From Clarkia xantiana subsp. parviflora (lineage: Eukaryota; Streptophyta; Magnoliopsida; Myrtales; Onagraceae), in assembly GCA_036873135.1 (NCBI GenBank), contig JAPTYO010000005.1:17566666-17630665 (forward strand): 64,000 bases of DNA, written 5' to 3'. Of the stretch, positions 20,575-32,038 are shown in pieces; position 1 is the first letter of the stretch; each line of letters opens with the position of its first letter. A model generated the notes under the pieces. That model was not told the origin of the DNA, did not search any database, and was given only the letters and a program-made list of their open reading frames with translations. The translations under genes were made by a program, and so were the position numbers.

Positions 20575-20590
20575 TTTCTCCCCTTTGATC
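20575..20590 (-). other. Polypurine tract of copia element 1
   Basis: Minus strand ATCAAAGGGGAGAAA abuts the LTR TGTTGATG. Confidence 0.7.
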
Positions 20591-21679
20591 TGCTCCATGT
20601 TTCCGAATAGTTCCTACGAGGTTTGCCGTGCGACCGGCGGATACGACGGGCATCATGCTACTCTTCTGTTAGGAGTATTGTAGCGCCCGCGGAACGTTGA
20701 TTCCCTTTTCTCTAATCAACCTGTTATAAACAACATTTATATATTGTACCGCGCTATATCCTAGGTCAACTGATAATTCTCCATTTGCCTAGTTTCCACA
20801 TAGGAACACTTCTCTAAGGCATATGTACAAGTATTCACAACCTTCAACTAATATATTACTGGTGGCCACCTAGTGAATTGAAGAATCAGTGAATTACACG
20901 TGAACTTGACCATCCCCATTGCTCATACCCTTAGTCAACCCAACCGGTTTCCAAGACGTGGTCACTGGGCCTTTTTGTCCAGCACTACGATCGTACGCCG
21001 AGAAGCGAGCATTGAGCCTGACCTTAGGTATGAGGGTGCCTCTTCATAAGGCTACCGGAATCAATAACACGCTTGAGGTGAAGAGTTTTGTGCCCGCCAG
21101 AATCACGAGGATTCCTTCCTAGCACAACCGAGTTGTGACCTTGTGGTCAGACGTGGCACGCGTAGTATGAAGCACGCGTTGATAGCATACCTGAACCTTT
21201 TGGGTTGACAGGAAAGGGATATGTCAATCATGCTATCACAGATTCTCATCTGGCCCAGAACATGGTTAAATGACGAACAAAGTTCATCATGGCGATATGC
21301 GAGACGAAGATCACGTCGAGTTACTTCGAAACTAGATAATCGTCTCGCTTAATCAGGTTTATCCCCCTGACTCTTAGCCAGTCTTATTTGGTGGAGGCCT
21401 CTCTCCACCACAAGAAGACCGTACCTGTGTGACTAGGTAAGGCCCACATTCGACATACTTTGACAGAGGATTGCGTCCTCCTACGACTTAGTTTATAGAC
21501 CGTAAATCTGATGTAATTAAAACATTATGACGTCGATTGATCATAAACTCGGTTGCAATTCTTTCGCTTTCAAAATGTAACTTTCTAATATCAAAATGCT
21601 ATCACAGATACATGCCATTTCTAAACCAAACGCAATCCAAGCAGTTTTACATGCTTTTCGAATATCTCCCTGCGTAGTG
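20591..21679. other. 3' untranslated region of copia element 1
   Basis: About 1.1 kb with no supported coding sequence on either strand, between RNase H and the polypurine tract. Confidence 0.5.
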
Positions 21680-22930
21680 GTTAAGTTAATGGGTCTGAAA
21701 TCATATTATCAGTGGACAAGTATTCCATAGTGATTATATTGTCTTATACCGTAGATTTAGCATAAAAGTATTTCACATCAATGTGTTTGGTCCTACTATG
21801 GTACTTCAGATTCTTAACTGCCGCAATGGCTGCCTGACTGTCAGAGAACACCTTCACAGGTTTACTCTCGACGTCACCATTAAGCAGCGCAGTAAGAAGC
21901 CTTTTCAGCCAGACTGCTGCTATGCATTCTTAGAGAGAGTTATGAATTCTGATTCCATCGTTGACAGCGCGACACAGGTTTGCTTCTTGCTCGTCCATGA
22001 AATGGCAGCTTTAGCAAGGTGGAACACTCCCCCTTGTGGTGAACTTACGATCATCCGGATCGCCACCATGGTCGGCGTCACTGTAACCGGTCAATTCTAA
22101 CTTCCCACCCTCATAGAACAGAGCATAGTCGGCAGTACCTTTCAGATAACGAATTATTCGTTTTACAGCCTTTAAATGTTTATAGCTAGGATCTGATTGG
22201 AAACGTGCTACTAGGCCCTCAGCATAACAGATATCCGGACGGGTGCATTGCATGGCGTACATCAAACTACCAACCATGCTTAAATATTCTGCACCCTTCA
22301 TCTATTCGCGCTCTGCCAGGTTCTTGAGGCCGTCACGTTTTGACAGTGCGCACCCAAATACCACCGGCGTATCCATGGGTTTGGCATCCTGTATTTTGAA
22401 CATTTTCAACATCTTGTTGATATAGGCTTCTTAAGACAGCCACAATTTCCGGGTAACCCGATCTCTAGCAATTTTAATGCCTAAGATGTACGTGGCCTCT
22501 CCCATGTCTTTCATCTCAAATACAGATGCTAACCAGGAGTTTGACTTATTCATGAAACTCATGTCGTTTGCAGCAATGAGTATGTCGTCCACGTATAAGG
22601 TTAAGATGACATACTTGGACCCGGAGGTCTTATAATACACGCACCGATCCTCGTGAAGATTCACGAATCCGTTTCCTACGATTTCCTCGTGGAATCTACG
22701 GTACCATTGCCGAGACGACTGTTTAAGACCGTAGATAGACCTTTGGAGTTTACAAACTTTAGGTTCGTTACCAGGAGTAATGAAACCCTCCGGTTGCTCC
22801 ATGTAGATCTCTTCCTCCAGGTTTCCGTGGAGGAATCCGGCCCTAATATCCATTTGGTGCAGCTCGGGATCGAGACTTGCGACCAGGATCATTAATGGCC
22901 CTAAACATGCTTTTACGCACATTCAGTAAG
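21680..22930 (-). pseudogene. Reverse transcriptase and RNase H of copia element 1
   Basis: RT part 22922-22431: LHQMDIRAGFLHG (first catalytic Asp), MEQPEGFITPGNEPKVC, SIYGLKQSSRQWYRRF, LTLYVDDILIAAND (catalytic YVDD). RNase H part: [45 protein letters not shown]. Past 22030 the frame is lost but SKKQT, SDSQAAI and KHIDVKY-like stretches continue to about 21690. A stop separates RT and RNase H (before MKGAEYL). It is a decayed Ty1/copia polymerase. Confidence 0.88.
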
Positions 22931-23460
22931 TTTCTCTTATCAAAGTCCACCTAGTGAATTGGGTAAGTCCTTTCGCAGTAAGTCGGGTTGTTTGACCTTT
23001 TTTCCATCAGTGGTGACCCTTACTTCAGGGCTCACATTATCCTTGCACTCATGTGGTTAGCAGGTAAATCAACTTTAAACTATAATGGCTTTCATTTAGG
23101 CGATCTCTCTCGTTTATTATTTTCCTCCATTTCTCCACTTGAGGTCTTTCCAATGCTTGTCAACAGTTTTATACATTACTTAATAGGATACTTGCCTTTG
23201 ACTCTCGTCTAGGCATTGCGAGTCCCATTTATTAGTCTGATCATTTCTCCCACTCAGAATAATGCTTCTTATCCTAGCATCATTTCTATTGGGAACGATC
23301 CTCCCACTCGAAACAATGCTTCTTATCGGAGCATTGTCTCTATTGGGAACAAGAGCAGTGCTAAGACCTTGACTTGCAACTTTCCTATGACAATCTCTTG
23401 GTCTCGGGGTTTTACTTCCGAGATGCATTCCTTGATCACTAGGATCTAGAACCAGTATGG
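22931..23460 (-). other. Degenerate linker between the two copia parts
   Basis: One minus-strand open stretch (23524-23180) has no recognisable domain. It contains two diverged copies of a 50-bp stretch around AATGCTTCTTATC. It could be the integrase-RT linker of a copia polyprotein. Confidence 0.4.
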
Positions 23461-23465
23461 TTGGT

Positions 23466-24503
23466 TCACTCCCACTGGAAATCCATGTCAAAATAGGATG
23501 GACTCTCAGGTTGTAAATCCTCAAAGGGTTGCTTGACTCCCAAGCAAGATGGAATAAGAGCCTTTAGAGCATCCTTTGACATGCTAAAGGGGAAGATATC
23601 TTCATGGAAATGAACATCTCTTGAAACATGAAAGATTGAGTTTGAAATGTTCATCACAAGGTACCCTTTTTGGGAGGTTGAATATCCCATTAGAATGCAT
23701 GGTTCAGCCCTTGGACTAAACTTGTCATGGTTGTTCAATTTGGTTGAAAAGCATAGACAACCTATAGTTCTCAAGTGATGAAGAGAAGGGGCTTTGCCAT
23801 ATAACACTTCTATAGGTGACTTGAACTTCAAGATAGAAGTGGGTAGCTTGTTGAGTAAGTAACAAGCATTGAGTATGCAATACCCCCAATGCCTCAATGG
23901 CATGGATGCTTGAAACCTTATAGCTCTAGCAATGTTGAGGATGTCCCTATGTTTGTGTTCCACCGTTCCATTTTGTTGTGGTGTATGCACACAACTAGTT
24001 TGATGGAGGATGCCAAATTGAAGAAGCAAACCTTTGCAAACTGAATTGATGAACTCAGTCCCATTATCTCTCCTCAAAGTCTTGACCATTGTACCAAATT
24101 GATTCTTCACCGTGATTAAGAAATTCTTGATGTGCAAGAAAGTGTCACTTTTGTGCCTCATCAAGTAGACCCAAGTTGCCCTTGAGTGGTCATCAACAAT
24201 GGTCAAAAAATATTGATTGTTCTTGAAGGTTGGCACTTTGTAAGGACCCCATAAATCCATGTGAATCAAATCAAAAGGCTTTGAAGCAATAGAATCACTG
24301 ATTGGAAATGAAAGTCTAGATTGTTTTACAAGAGGACAAATAGTGCATTGTTTGATACAACCATATGTCTTATTCAAGCCTAAAACATCCAAATGATTCA
24401 AATATTGTTTTGAGACATGGCCCAAACGCCTATGCCATCTCAATACTTCATCCTTATTCTCCAAGCAAGCAGCTGCTAACTTCCTTGGGCTTGAAGGCAC
24501 CAC
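23466..24503 (-). CDS. Integrase of copia element 2
   Basis: 345 residues. Pre-integrase zinc domain HRRLGHVSKQYLNH...CTICPLVKQSRLSF (HHCC). Catalytic core with D in HMDLWGPYKV, D in TLRRDNGTEFI and E in QQNGTVEHKHRD. C-terminal part ends HFHEDIFPFSM...FDMDFQWE. The frame is open, but a TAG (24510-24512) separates it from the protease and the RT is missing. It looks like a mostly intact integrase in a broken polyprotein. Confidence 0.85.
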   Translation of the reverse strand: MVPSSPRKLAAACLENKDEVLRWHRRLGHVSKQYLNHLDVLGLNKTYGCIKQCTICPLVKQSRLSFPISDSIASKPFDLIHMDLWGPYKVPTFKNNQYFLTIVDDHSRATWVYLMRHKSDTFLHIKNFLITVKNQFGTMVKTLRRDNGTEFINSVCKGLLLQFGILHQTSCVHTPQQNGTVEHKHRDILNIARAIRFQASMPLRHWGYCILNACYLLNKLPTSILKFKSPIEVLYGKAPSLHHLRTIGCLCFSTKLNNHDKFSPRAEPCILMGYSTSQKGYLVMNISNSIFHVSRDVHFHEDIFPFSMSKDALKALIPSCLGVKQPFEDLQPESPSYFDMDFQWE

Positions 24504-24509
24504 ATCCTT

Positions 24510-25574
24510 CTAAGTGTATAGTCCTTTATTCCATTCCCCAATCACCATGCACTTGCCACTCTGGCCCTGAAGTAACACATGATCACAAGTAAAGATCACT
24601 TTGCAATTTAACTGGCTAGGTAACCTAGATACAGAGATCAGATTGAACTTGAAGTCAGGGACCAAGAGTATGTTGGTCAATGTGAATCCACTTGAGAAAG
24701 AGCAAGAACCAACATGAGTCACTTTGCACTTGTGACCATTTGGCAAGTGCACATATTGGTGATCAGAATCACTCTTCTTCAAATCATGTAGCCACTCAAT
24801 TTGATGAGTGATATGATTAGTAGCACCTGAGTCAACTATCCAAACCATAGAATCACTAGATATACCTGCCATGTTGACATGAGCTTGATCCACATCTTCA
24901 AAGCTTAGAGGTGTATGATCAAAATGATCATTATGGGCAGCAACATGTTGGATCCTTTTGTCAGCTGTGCCATGAAATATCCTTTTGTCCTTGGCAGCCA
25001 CATGCTCAATTGTGCTTGAGTTGCCACCTTCTTCAACAATATTGGCTGAATTCCAATTCCTCTTAGGAGCATTTGGATTGGTTTGATGGATTGGGTGATC
25101 ATATGGGTAGCCATGCTTGATGTAGCAATTGTCTTCAATGTGACCTCTCTTGCCACAATAGTTGCAAGTATTGAGTGGTCTCCCACTTGAAGGATTAAAT
25201 TTGCCTCTTCCAAAGCCATTTCCTCTTCCAATGCCATTGCCTCTTGCAAAGCCTCTACCCCTTGCATATCCTCTTCCATTGCCTCTACCACCACCATAGG
25301 ATGGGTGCTTTCCAGTGAATAAGGCAGCTGCCTCACCCACATCACCAATGGAACCAGAGATGGTCCTTTGGCTTTCTTCTTGTACCAACACAGAGAAGGC
25401 AATGCTAAGAGAAGGAAGTGGTTGTCTCATAAGCAAGGTGCTCCTAATGTGTCCATAGGAGTCATTCAGTCCCAAAAGAAATGCCATCAACTTCTGCTTT
25501 CTCCTTGTGTTCATTAACAATGGCAATGTCCCCAGCACATTGAAGATCCAAATCATCAATAGAAGCAAGAGCAT
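24510..25574 (-). pseudogene. Gag C-terminus and protease of copia element 2
   Basis: Contains MAFLLGLNDSYGHIRSTLL, a Gly/Arg-rich stretch, the CCHC knuckle CNYCGKRGHIEDNC and the protease active site WIVDSGATNHITH. It ends FNLISVSRLPSQLN...GEWNKGLYT at a TAG. A frameshift near 25510 separates it from the upstream gag segment. Confidence 0.85.
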
Positions 25575-26008
25575 CCCAGAGTTGCTTCATTTTGGCAAAG
25601 TATTCAGTGATGGAGAGCACACCTTGAGATGTTTGGTAAATCTCCCTTGTTAATTGGAAGATTTGTGTGCCATCCACTTTATCAAACATCTCCTTCAAGT
25701 CATTCCAAATGGAAGAAGCAGTTGTGTTGTAGACCAAACCATTCACCAAATCCTTGGCCACAGTATTCCTCAACCATGCCTTGACAATTGCATTTGCTCT
25801 ATCCCATTTCACTCTATCATTGACATCAACATCCAATCTTGTTATTTACCAACAAGCCTTCCCTGATTGATGTGCTCCAAACATGATAGTTGGAGGTTCC
25901 TTGAAGTTGGAAAGGGATGAGCATATGGCCAGTAGTGTCTGAGGGGTGTATGTAAAGGGAGTCATCAACATTGGTGTCTTGAGCCATATTGTAACCCAAG
26001 CAACACAA
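25462..26008 (-). pseudogene. Gag N-terminal part of copia element 2
   Basis: Likely start MAQDTNVDDSLYIHPSD (ATG near 25987), with FQLQGTSNYHVWSTSIREGL, then after a small deletion or frameshift near 25836 the segment VKWDRANAIVKAWLRNTV...WNDLKEMFDKVDG...YFAKMKQLWDAL. This is the UBN2-type copia Gag. Confidence 0.8.
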
Positions 26009-26723
26009 GTAGGTATCAAATTAGAGTCAGGGGAAACTAAATCCAAGAAATCAGCTTCCAGAAATTCAAGTAAAATCGCATACACAAGGTTTCACTACAA
26101 ACAAAAGTAGTACACCAAGGTTGTTGATAGTAAGACAAAATCCAGCTCACTCTTTGGTATTGTTCATACAATTCCGCAAGAAAATTTGTGATGTACAAAG
26201 CTTGAAGATCAACAGAAATGGATTAGAAACCATTCTCCATTGATGAAAGCTCAGAATTCTTAAAGATATGAACACAAAGCTCAAAGCAGTCACAAATACT
26301 CCTCAGCCGAGCAATGTGTATGCAAGTGAATCCAAGCAATGAATAACCAGATATCAAGCAAGAGGCGCAGCTGAAATGAGTTCAAAATCCATATCCAAAT
26401 CTAGAGAAGCAATACAAACTCCAGAAAATGATAGTATCAAACACGCAATCAGCTCAACAAGGCTGAATTCTTCAAGAACAAGCAAACTAGTACTAAGTCA
26501 TCTTGGCTTTGTTTAGTCTAGGTGCAGATCTACCTTATGCATGTTGAGTTCTTGAAATTCCACTTACTAGATGTCCATTCTTGAGTAAGAAATGGATTCT
26601 TGAAGTAGAAAAGATGATACACGGAGCTGAACTTGCCAATCCACACTTGAACAAGGTGAATGTTAAGGCAAAAATTTGAAGAAACTTGGTCTTCTTTTGC
26701 TTTGTGGTTGCGCCGCCATTTGA
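26009..26723 (-). other. 5' leader of copia element 2
   Basis: About 700 bp between the primer site and the gag ATG with no supported ORF. Confidence 0.5.
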
Positions 26724-26739
26724 GGTGGCTCTGATACCA
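26724..26739 (-). other. Primer binding site of copia element 2
   Basis: Minus strand TGGTATCAGAGCCACC, the standard site complementary to initiator Met-tRNA. Confidence 0.92.
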
Positions 26740-26740
26740 T

Positions 26741-26999
26741 AATAGTTTTAGTAGGTTGAATCATTTGTTGATTGATGATTAGGGATTACAATGCAAGAGG
26801 TAAACTATATATACTAGGTGATAAGGATCACCAACTAGGACTAACTATCCTATGTGCCTAACTTGGTGCACCAAGGTGCATATACCATGTAACATGTACT
26901 ACATGATATATGCACCATATAATAGCCTTATACAATCATCTAATGACATGATGGAAGTAAATGCAAGTGTAAGTAACAAGATGCAATGTGAGCATATCA
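26741..26999 (-). repeat. 5' LTR of copia element 2 (ends approximate)
   Basis: About 260 bp upstream of the primer site on the minus strand, probable start TGATATGCTCAC. A TATA-like AGTATATATAG lies near 26806-26816. No second copy is visible, so the ends are inferred. Confidence 0.6.
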
Positions 27000-27112
27000 A
27001 CTTATATACTCTATAATGAAACCAACGAGAAGTCAACCGGGACCTTCTCATATTCCGGACGCATAATCAACGGCTTCGTCCATTTTGTCCACTAATGCCC
27101 CCCTGCACAGTA

Positions 27113-28618
27113 CGGGCCGGAAGATCAAAACAATGCGCCTCCGCAAGAGCAAAGGATGAGGGTGAATCAGGAATTCCCATCGGGAATGCCAGCTGAGATA
27201 GCACAGCAACAACCAATCAATGCAGCCAACATGCCTACAGTCACACCGGCAATGATGGCGTCACTTGAAGAACTTCTTGCTCTCAGGGAGATCTTAAGGA
27301 GTCAAGGATATGCTGCACCTCCGCCACCACCCCCGCATACTAATGAACAAGCTGCACCAGGGAGGCGTCACATGATTCCAACCAGCAAAAGACGCAACAC
27401 CCATAGGGAGTAGGAGACTCTGAATATGCCTATCAACAGGCCAGGCGGGAGCCAGCACGTTCATGAACTCCAAGCGTTGGCATGAAGCAACAACAAGGAG
27501 TGAGATGGAAGCAGCCTCCTGTGAGCAATTCACAACACCCACACAAGGAGGATAGCTTTAAGACAACAAGCCATGCTGACACATGCAATGATGGGTGGAG
27601 GAAGCCCGCGTACGACAATGACATCCCAATCACGGGACTCACGACGAAGGCCTTAGAAGAAATGATTGAGAGAAAAATGAAGCAATCGAAGATGAAGGGA
27701 ATGCATGCCCTGGAAGAAACTGCATCACATCCATTCTCTGATGAATTAGTGCACAGTCATGTTCCAAATGCCCTGTACAAAATCCATGGAGAAAAATATA
27801 GAGGAAAAGGAGATCCAATCGAGCATGCGCAACAACATGAAGCGTCTCTGCTGGGATGAACGGACAACCCGCATCACGTTGCCATGACATTTGCTAATAC
27901 TCTCGTTGGAACTGCCGCACATTGGTTCTTCTCGCTGCCATGCAGAAGCGTTACGTAATGGGCATATCTAAAGGCAAAATTCATTCAAAGATACATGGGG
28001 GAGCGCACACTCCTTAAAGGGCCGAACGCGTTGAATGAGGTGACACAGCAAAACGACGAGTCGTTAGCAGATTATTACATCCGCTTCAATCAAAAAATCT
28101 CAGACATTCAAGGAAACATCACCGAAGGAGAAATCGTGCGCACCTTCATTGCAAATTTAGGCCGAAGAGGATATGCCCTGGCTGAAAAGATGTCAAAGCG
28201 CCCAGCTGAGACACTTGAAGAATTGGCGGCGAGGGTAAAAGAATTCGTGGATCTGGACAGATTCAGAGAGCAACATAAGGCGAAAGTTAGTGCAGCTCGC
28301 GCTAAGGAGAAGCAAGCAAAACCCCAGCAAGGCCCGCAGCAAGCGAGACAATTCAAGCCCCATAAGAGGCCGTGTCAGCCCGAATTCCAAAGACCAAAAG
28401 AAGTGAACCTGGCAGAATGCGTTCCTTTGAATGCACCACTTTCCGTAATCTTGAAGAAGATGAAGGAGGATAATATGGGGACGGAGCCAGCAAACTTCCG
28501 AAAGGGGCCACTGAGAAAGCAGGGAGATAAATGGTGTGAAAACCATGAAGTCTACGACCATGAAACAAACAGCCGTGTCTGCTTGCGATTTCGTATAAAC
28601 AACTTCATCATTAAATGA
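27113..28618 (+). pseudogene. Gag of element D
   Basis: N-terminal P/Q-rich part (frame from 27113 to TAG 27413), then after a frame change capsid (27482 on: LEEMIERKMKQSKMKGMHAL, YRGKGDPIEHAQQHEASLLG), TGA at 27857-27859, TAA near 27955, then GERTLLKGPNALNEVTQQND, ITEGEIVRTFIANLGRRGYA and the knuckle WCENHEVYDHETNSRVC, where GH is replaced by DH and spacing is altered. It ends at TGA 28616. Multiple stops show a dead copy. Confidence 0.85.
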
Positions 28619-29260
28619 GAGCTCAAGCAATATGTCGACCAAGGCGACAAACGACAAAAGAGGAACCATGCAGAGCAACCCGGAAAGGAAAACAAGGGAA
28701 AGGAGAAAGTGAATGAAAATCCACAACCGCCAAAGCGTGGTGTCAACAACGTAATCCATGGTGGGCCAGCGGCAAGAGGTAGCGTTTCTAACGACCGGGA
28801 TGTCTATGCCTCGCAGCTGCAAGTTTTGCTCAAGTACGGGAAGAGGCGACAACCAGAGAAGGAAGACATAATCATCCCGTTCTCAAATGCCGACAAGAAA
28901 CACATAGTGTATCCCCATGATGATGCTTTGGTCATAACAATGGACATCAATGGATTTGATGTGCAAAGGATTCTGGTAGATGGTGGGAGTGCTGCGGATT
29001 TAGTGCATATAGAAGTGCTCAAGAAGATGGGAAAAAAGGAAGCCGATCTCTCGCTGAGCACATTTCCGTTGGTTAGTTTGGCAGGAGCGGCAACCTACCC
29101 ATTGGGCATGATTACACTTCCAGTTATCCTTGGGGACGGGTGGAAAGCATTGCATATAGATGTCACATTTGTGGTGGTGGACAACCTGGGGGCATATAAC
29201 GGCATCCTAGGGAGAACAACGATCAACCCACATGACATTGTGCCATCTACAGCTCATTAG
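28619..29260 (+). pseudogene. Protease of element D (copy 1)
   Basis: Open from 28709: basic linker, GVNNVIHGGPAARGS, then DDALVITMDINGFDVQRI and the active site LVDGGSAADLV, ending GRTTINPHDIVPSTAH. The TAG at 29258-29260 stands where A and B have CAG (HQK). The tandem duplication starts inside this domain at 28821. Confidence 0.85.
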
Positions 29261-29263
29261 AAA

Positions 29264-30064
29264 ATGAAGTTCCTAACTCCTCACGGGATTGGAGAATTGC
29301 TAGGTGATCAGACAGCCGCACGAAAGTGCTATTTCAATGCCCTGAGGAAAATGAAACAAGTGTCAATTGCCATGATAGGAGTTGGTGCAAAGAGAAAGTT
29401 GTTCGCCTCGAACGAAGATGATGAAAGGAAGAAGGAAAAGTTATCACCAAGGTCCGAACTTGACAGGATTCTTTGTTCACCTAAGCGGAGTGTGCTTGAT
29501 GTCAGACAGGAAGAAGAAGAATCCTTCATGTCTTACTTTTAGGGGTTCGCTCAAAATGCAACTGCACTGAGAGCAATCAAGAAGGACGCCATCAACGCAT
29601 TTTTCCTGAACATGAACGCATCAACATTTTTACTATTCAGAAGGGAATTTGAATGGCATACAACTAAGACAATGGCGTGCCTAAAAGACAAGATGGAGAC
29701 TGCTATCTCTTGCGAGCGTGAATTGAGATGGGGCACACCTCTCAACACAAGAATGGAAGCTCAAACTTCAAGGAAATCAGAAGACTCAAGCATGGATTAT
29801 GCTAACATCTTCACTCCCTTGAACACGGAGGTGGAAGAGATATACGTCAAGCTTCTGGAAATCAAGCTTCCAAGACTACTTGAGCCGGAAACCGCCTTCT
29901 TAGGCAGGGATATTGAAGATTGGTGCCGATATCACCAAACTTGGGGGCACAATACCAATGGTTGTTTGACTTTGAGGATGGAGATTGAAGAATTCATTGC
30001 GCATGGAGCTTTAGGAAGCTATGTCGCGAACAACAGTGCCCGTCAGCCGCCAAGATATATTTGA
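29264..30064 (+). pseudogene. Second Gag-like domain (Gag') of element D (copy 1)
   Basis: Follows the protease where RT would be expected: GIGELLGDQTAARKCYFNAL, basic linker, then a capsid-like part (ESFMSYF, TAG at 29540, GFAQNATALRAIKKDAIN), FFLNMNASTFLLFRREFEWH, and a zinc knuckle WCRYHQTWGHNTNGC with TLRMEIEEFIAHGALGSYV. It matches the Gag' of B (WCEYHGTWGHQTNNC...VEVEEMIYNGSLKEYV) in order and spacing. Confidence 0.8.
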
Positions 30065-31269
30065 GGGAGATAGACTTTCCACTTCTTATCTATCTTTTTT
30101 CAGTGCACCTTTAGGAATATAAGTGCAGATCATGCCTTTGTAATTAGAAGTATTTTGGAAGAATCAGTCAATAGACGCCTTCCCGCAAAACTATTGTAAA
30201 CACGACAAGTATCTAATGATGGTCAATTTACTTTCGTAGGTACATCTCTACATTATGCACTATACTCTGGATTAACATCAAGTAGAAAACAACGTGCATA
30301 CTACTCATAATCATCACGCCATGCAACTAATAGGCGACATCAACAAGTGCATCTTCAACAAATTCAAAAGCAATATCATGCAATATTCCAAAAGTGACAT
30401 GGTGCAATATCCTTCTCAAAAGAACAATACCCATGTTCACATCTATCAAAAGTAACATGTTGCGACATCCTTTCCAAGAGGGCAAACCTCATGTTTACTT
30501 CTAAAAATAATCCTCATGTTCATAGCCATTCCCTGAATAAAAACAGGATGCGGCAAATGCAATGATGGGACTGATCACCCCACCGTGGCGGAAGTCCTCT
30601 TGTTAGACGACAACCCCACACACTAAAAGTATGCACACTCTCTTAAGGGTTCATACACCATGAAGACTTAGGCCCGAAAAGGGATAGATTCGTGTTATAC
30701 ACTTTTCTAAGCAAACCTTGTACAAAACTCATCAAACTTACAAGTCGAGTCTTGTATAACGTTATCTTGCTCTTTAGAATTTAACACAAAAACATCGAAA
30801 TAAGCAAGAAATATCTTGCAACAACGTCGCCTTAGAGTGGAACTAAGAGACGGTATAAACTTAAGTCTTGCTTCATCAAGACGACACTGCTACATGTCAA
30901 GAGCCAGTGCCGAGTGCCAAATGCCAAGTGTCTGCGCCAAATACATTAGTACTTACAACACTACAAGTACCTAGCGTACGCATCTTTCCATGCCTTGGAA
31001 TCTAACCAAGAGGGGCGCTCATAACACTCAACAATGCGCGACATATAGTCGCAATTACGGACATCATGTTCATCATATAAGGATATCTATCCTATACTCC
31101 AAGTCCAAAGCATACGGACAACATCGATAACTCAAGGTATGAAATATTACTAACAAGATATCATATGATTTTTATTGAAAAACAGGTCCAAAGGACGAAG
31201 TTCCATACAAAGCAAACACACAAAAAAGGTTTGGACAAAAGCCTTAAACATATCATCATCTCCAAAGGA
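30065..31269. other. 3' region of element D (copy 1)
   Basis: About 1.2 kb between Gag' and the antisense gene. No hairpin array of the B type is seen. Two diverged units of about 60 bp containing AAAAGT(G/A)ACATG(G/T)TG occur near 30378-30490. Confidence 0.5.
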
Positions 31270-32038
31270 CTAAGACAGCATATCCAGGAAATCAACACCA
31301 AGTTCAACATCAGCATTATCATATCCAAAGGTCAAAGCAATAGAAGCCGCTTTAGCTGCCTTGCGTTGCAAATCCGCAACATGGTCAACAACAAAAGAAG
31401 AATAAGGACCCAGCTTGTCTAACGGAAATCCGGGGGCAAGTGCATAAACTTTGCCAATGTAATCTTTGGCAAACTCATCAACCAAAGGTGCAAGATCCGC
31501 TTTAGCAGCAGCAAGGACGGCGGCAGTATAGGTAGGGGTACTAGGATACTTAGCCAATCCCTTATCAACACCCGCTCTATGTGCCTCGTCACGAACAGAA
31601 GCAAGCGCGACATCATGAACACTGTTGTTCTCCACAATTTGCTGCTTGATAGAAGCAATCTCGGCCTCAAGTTGTTCAACATGGACGCGACGAGTAGCAA
31701 TGCGCGCATCAATATCGACAACCTTGGAGTTCAAATTATGCACTTCCTTTTCGGACTGTGCAAGCTCGCGGGAAACTGTGCTGCACTTCTTGATAGCAGC
31801 CTTCCTCTCACTTACAAGCTCCAACACAAAGGAAGACATGTTCATCATCCTTGAAATAGCCTAAGTACAACAAACATGACAATCATGATAAACAACAACA
31901 ACAAAGCATACGCGTACAACAGGAAGGCAAAAAATTAGAACAAGATCTACCGGTGCAAATTCAGCTAGGCCGCTCTCAATGTATGCCTGTGCCTCCTCAT
32001 CAGTGGACGGTTTGACATCATGATCACCAGGAGGAACA
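31270..32038 (-). pseudogene. Antisense gene of element D, last exons (copy 1)
   Basis: Last exon 31848-31270: MMNMSSFVLELVSERKAAIK, a 190-residue coiled coil ending ELGVDFLDMLS, matching the last exons of B, C and F. The preceding exon fragment (32038-31951, VPPGDHDVKPSTDEEAQAYI) corresponds to IPPTDRVSLPDGPET of C. The donor GTAGAT at 31950 is in the conserved place. The exon is cut by the LTR of element F at 32039. Confidence 0.7.

Larger units (their letters stand above)
20290..23460 (-). mobile_element. Copia element 1, 3' half (RT, RNase H, 3' LTR start)
   Basis: Minus-strand order: RT, RNase H, about 1 kb of untranslated 3' sequence, polypurine tract (20589-20575) and the first 285 bp of the 3' LTR, cut by element C. 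The 5' half is missing. The junction with copia element 2 lies somewhere in 22930-23460 and could not be fixed. The RT and integrase may belong to one chimeric element, but the LTR starts at the two ends differ, which favours two elements. Confidence 0.7.
23461..26999 (-). mobile_element. Copia element 2, 5' half (LTR, gag, protease, integrase)
   Basis: Minus-strand order: LTR (26999 to about 26741), initiator Met-tRNA primer site, gag, zinc knuckle, protease, integrase; the sequence recognisable as this element ends after the integrase. The order protease-integrase before RT is diagnostic of Ty1/copia. Confidence 0.85.
27000..32038 (+). mobile_element. Element D, left part: pol-less Tat-type element, 5' truncated
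   Basis: Gag from 27113, protease, second Gag-like domain to 30064, then the 3' end of its antisense gene (31270-32038), cut by element F. The remaining part of the antisense gene and the 3' LTR are at 60413-64000. The 5' LTR and Gag start are missing; copia element 2 adjoins. Protein similarity to B is clear but modest, so D is a distant relative and older. Confidence 0.8.

Noticed and set aside
23180..23524. 114-residue minus-strand ORF between copia halves
   Set aside because: No motif. Likely frame-shifted linker of the copia polyprotein, so not listed as a gene.
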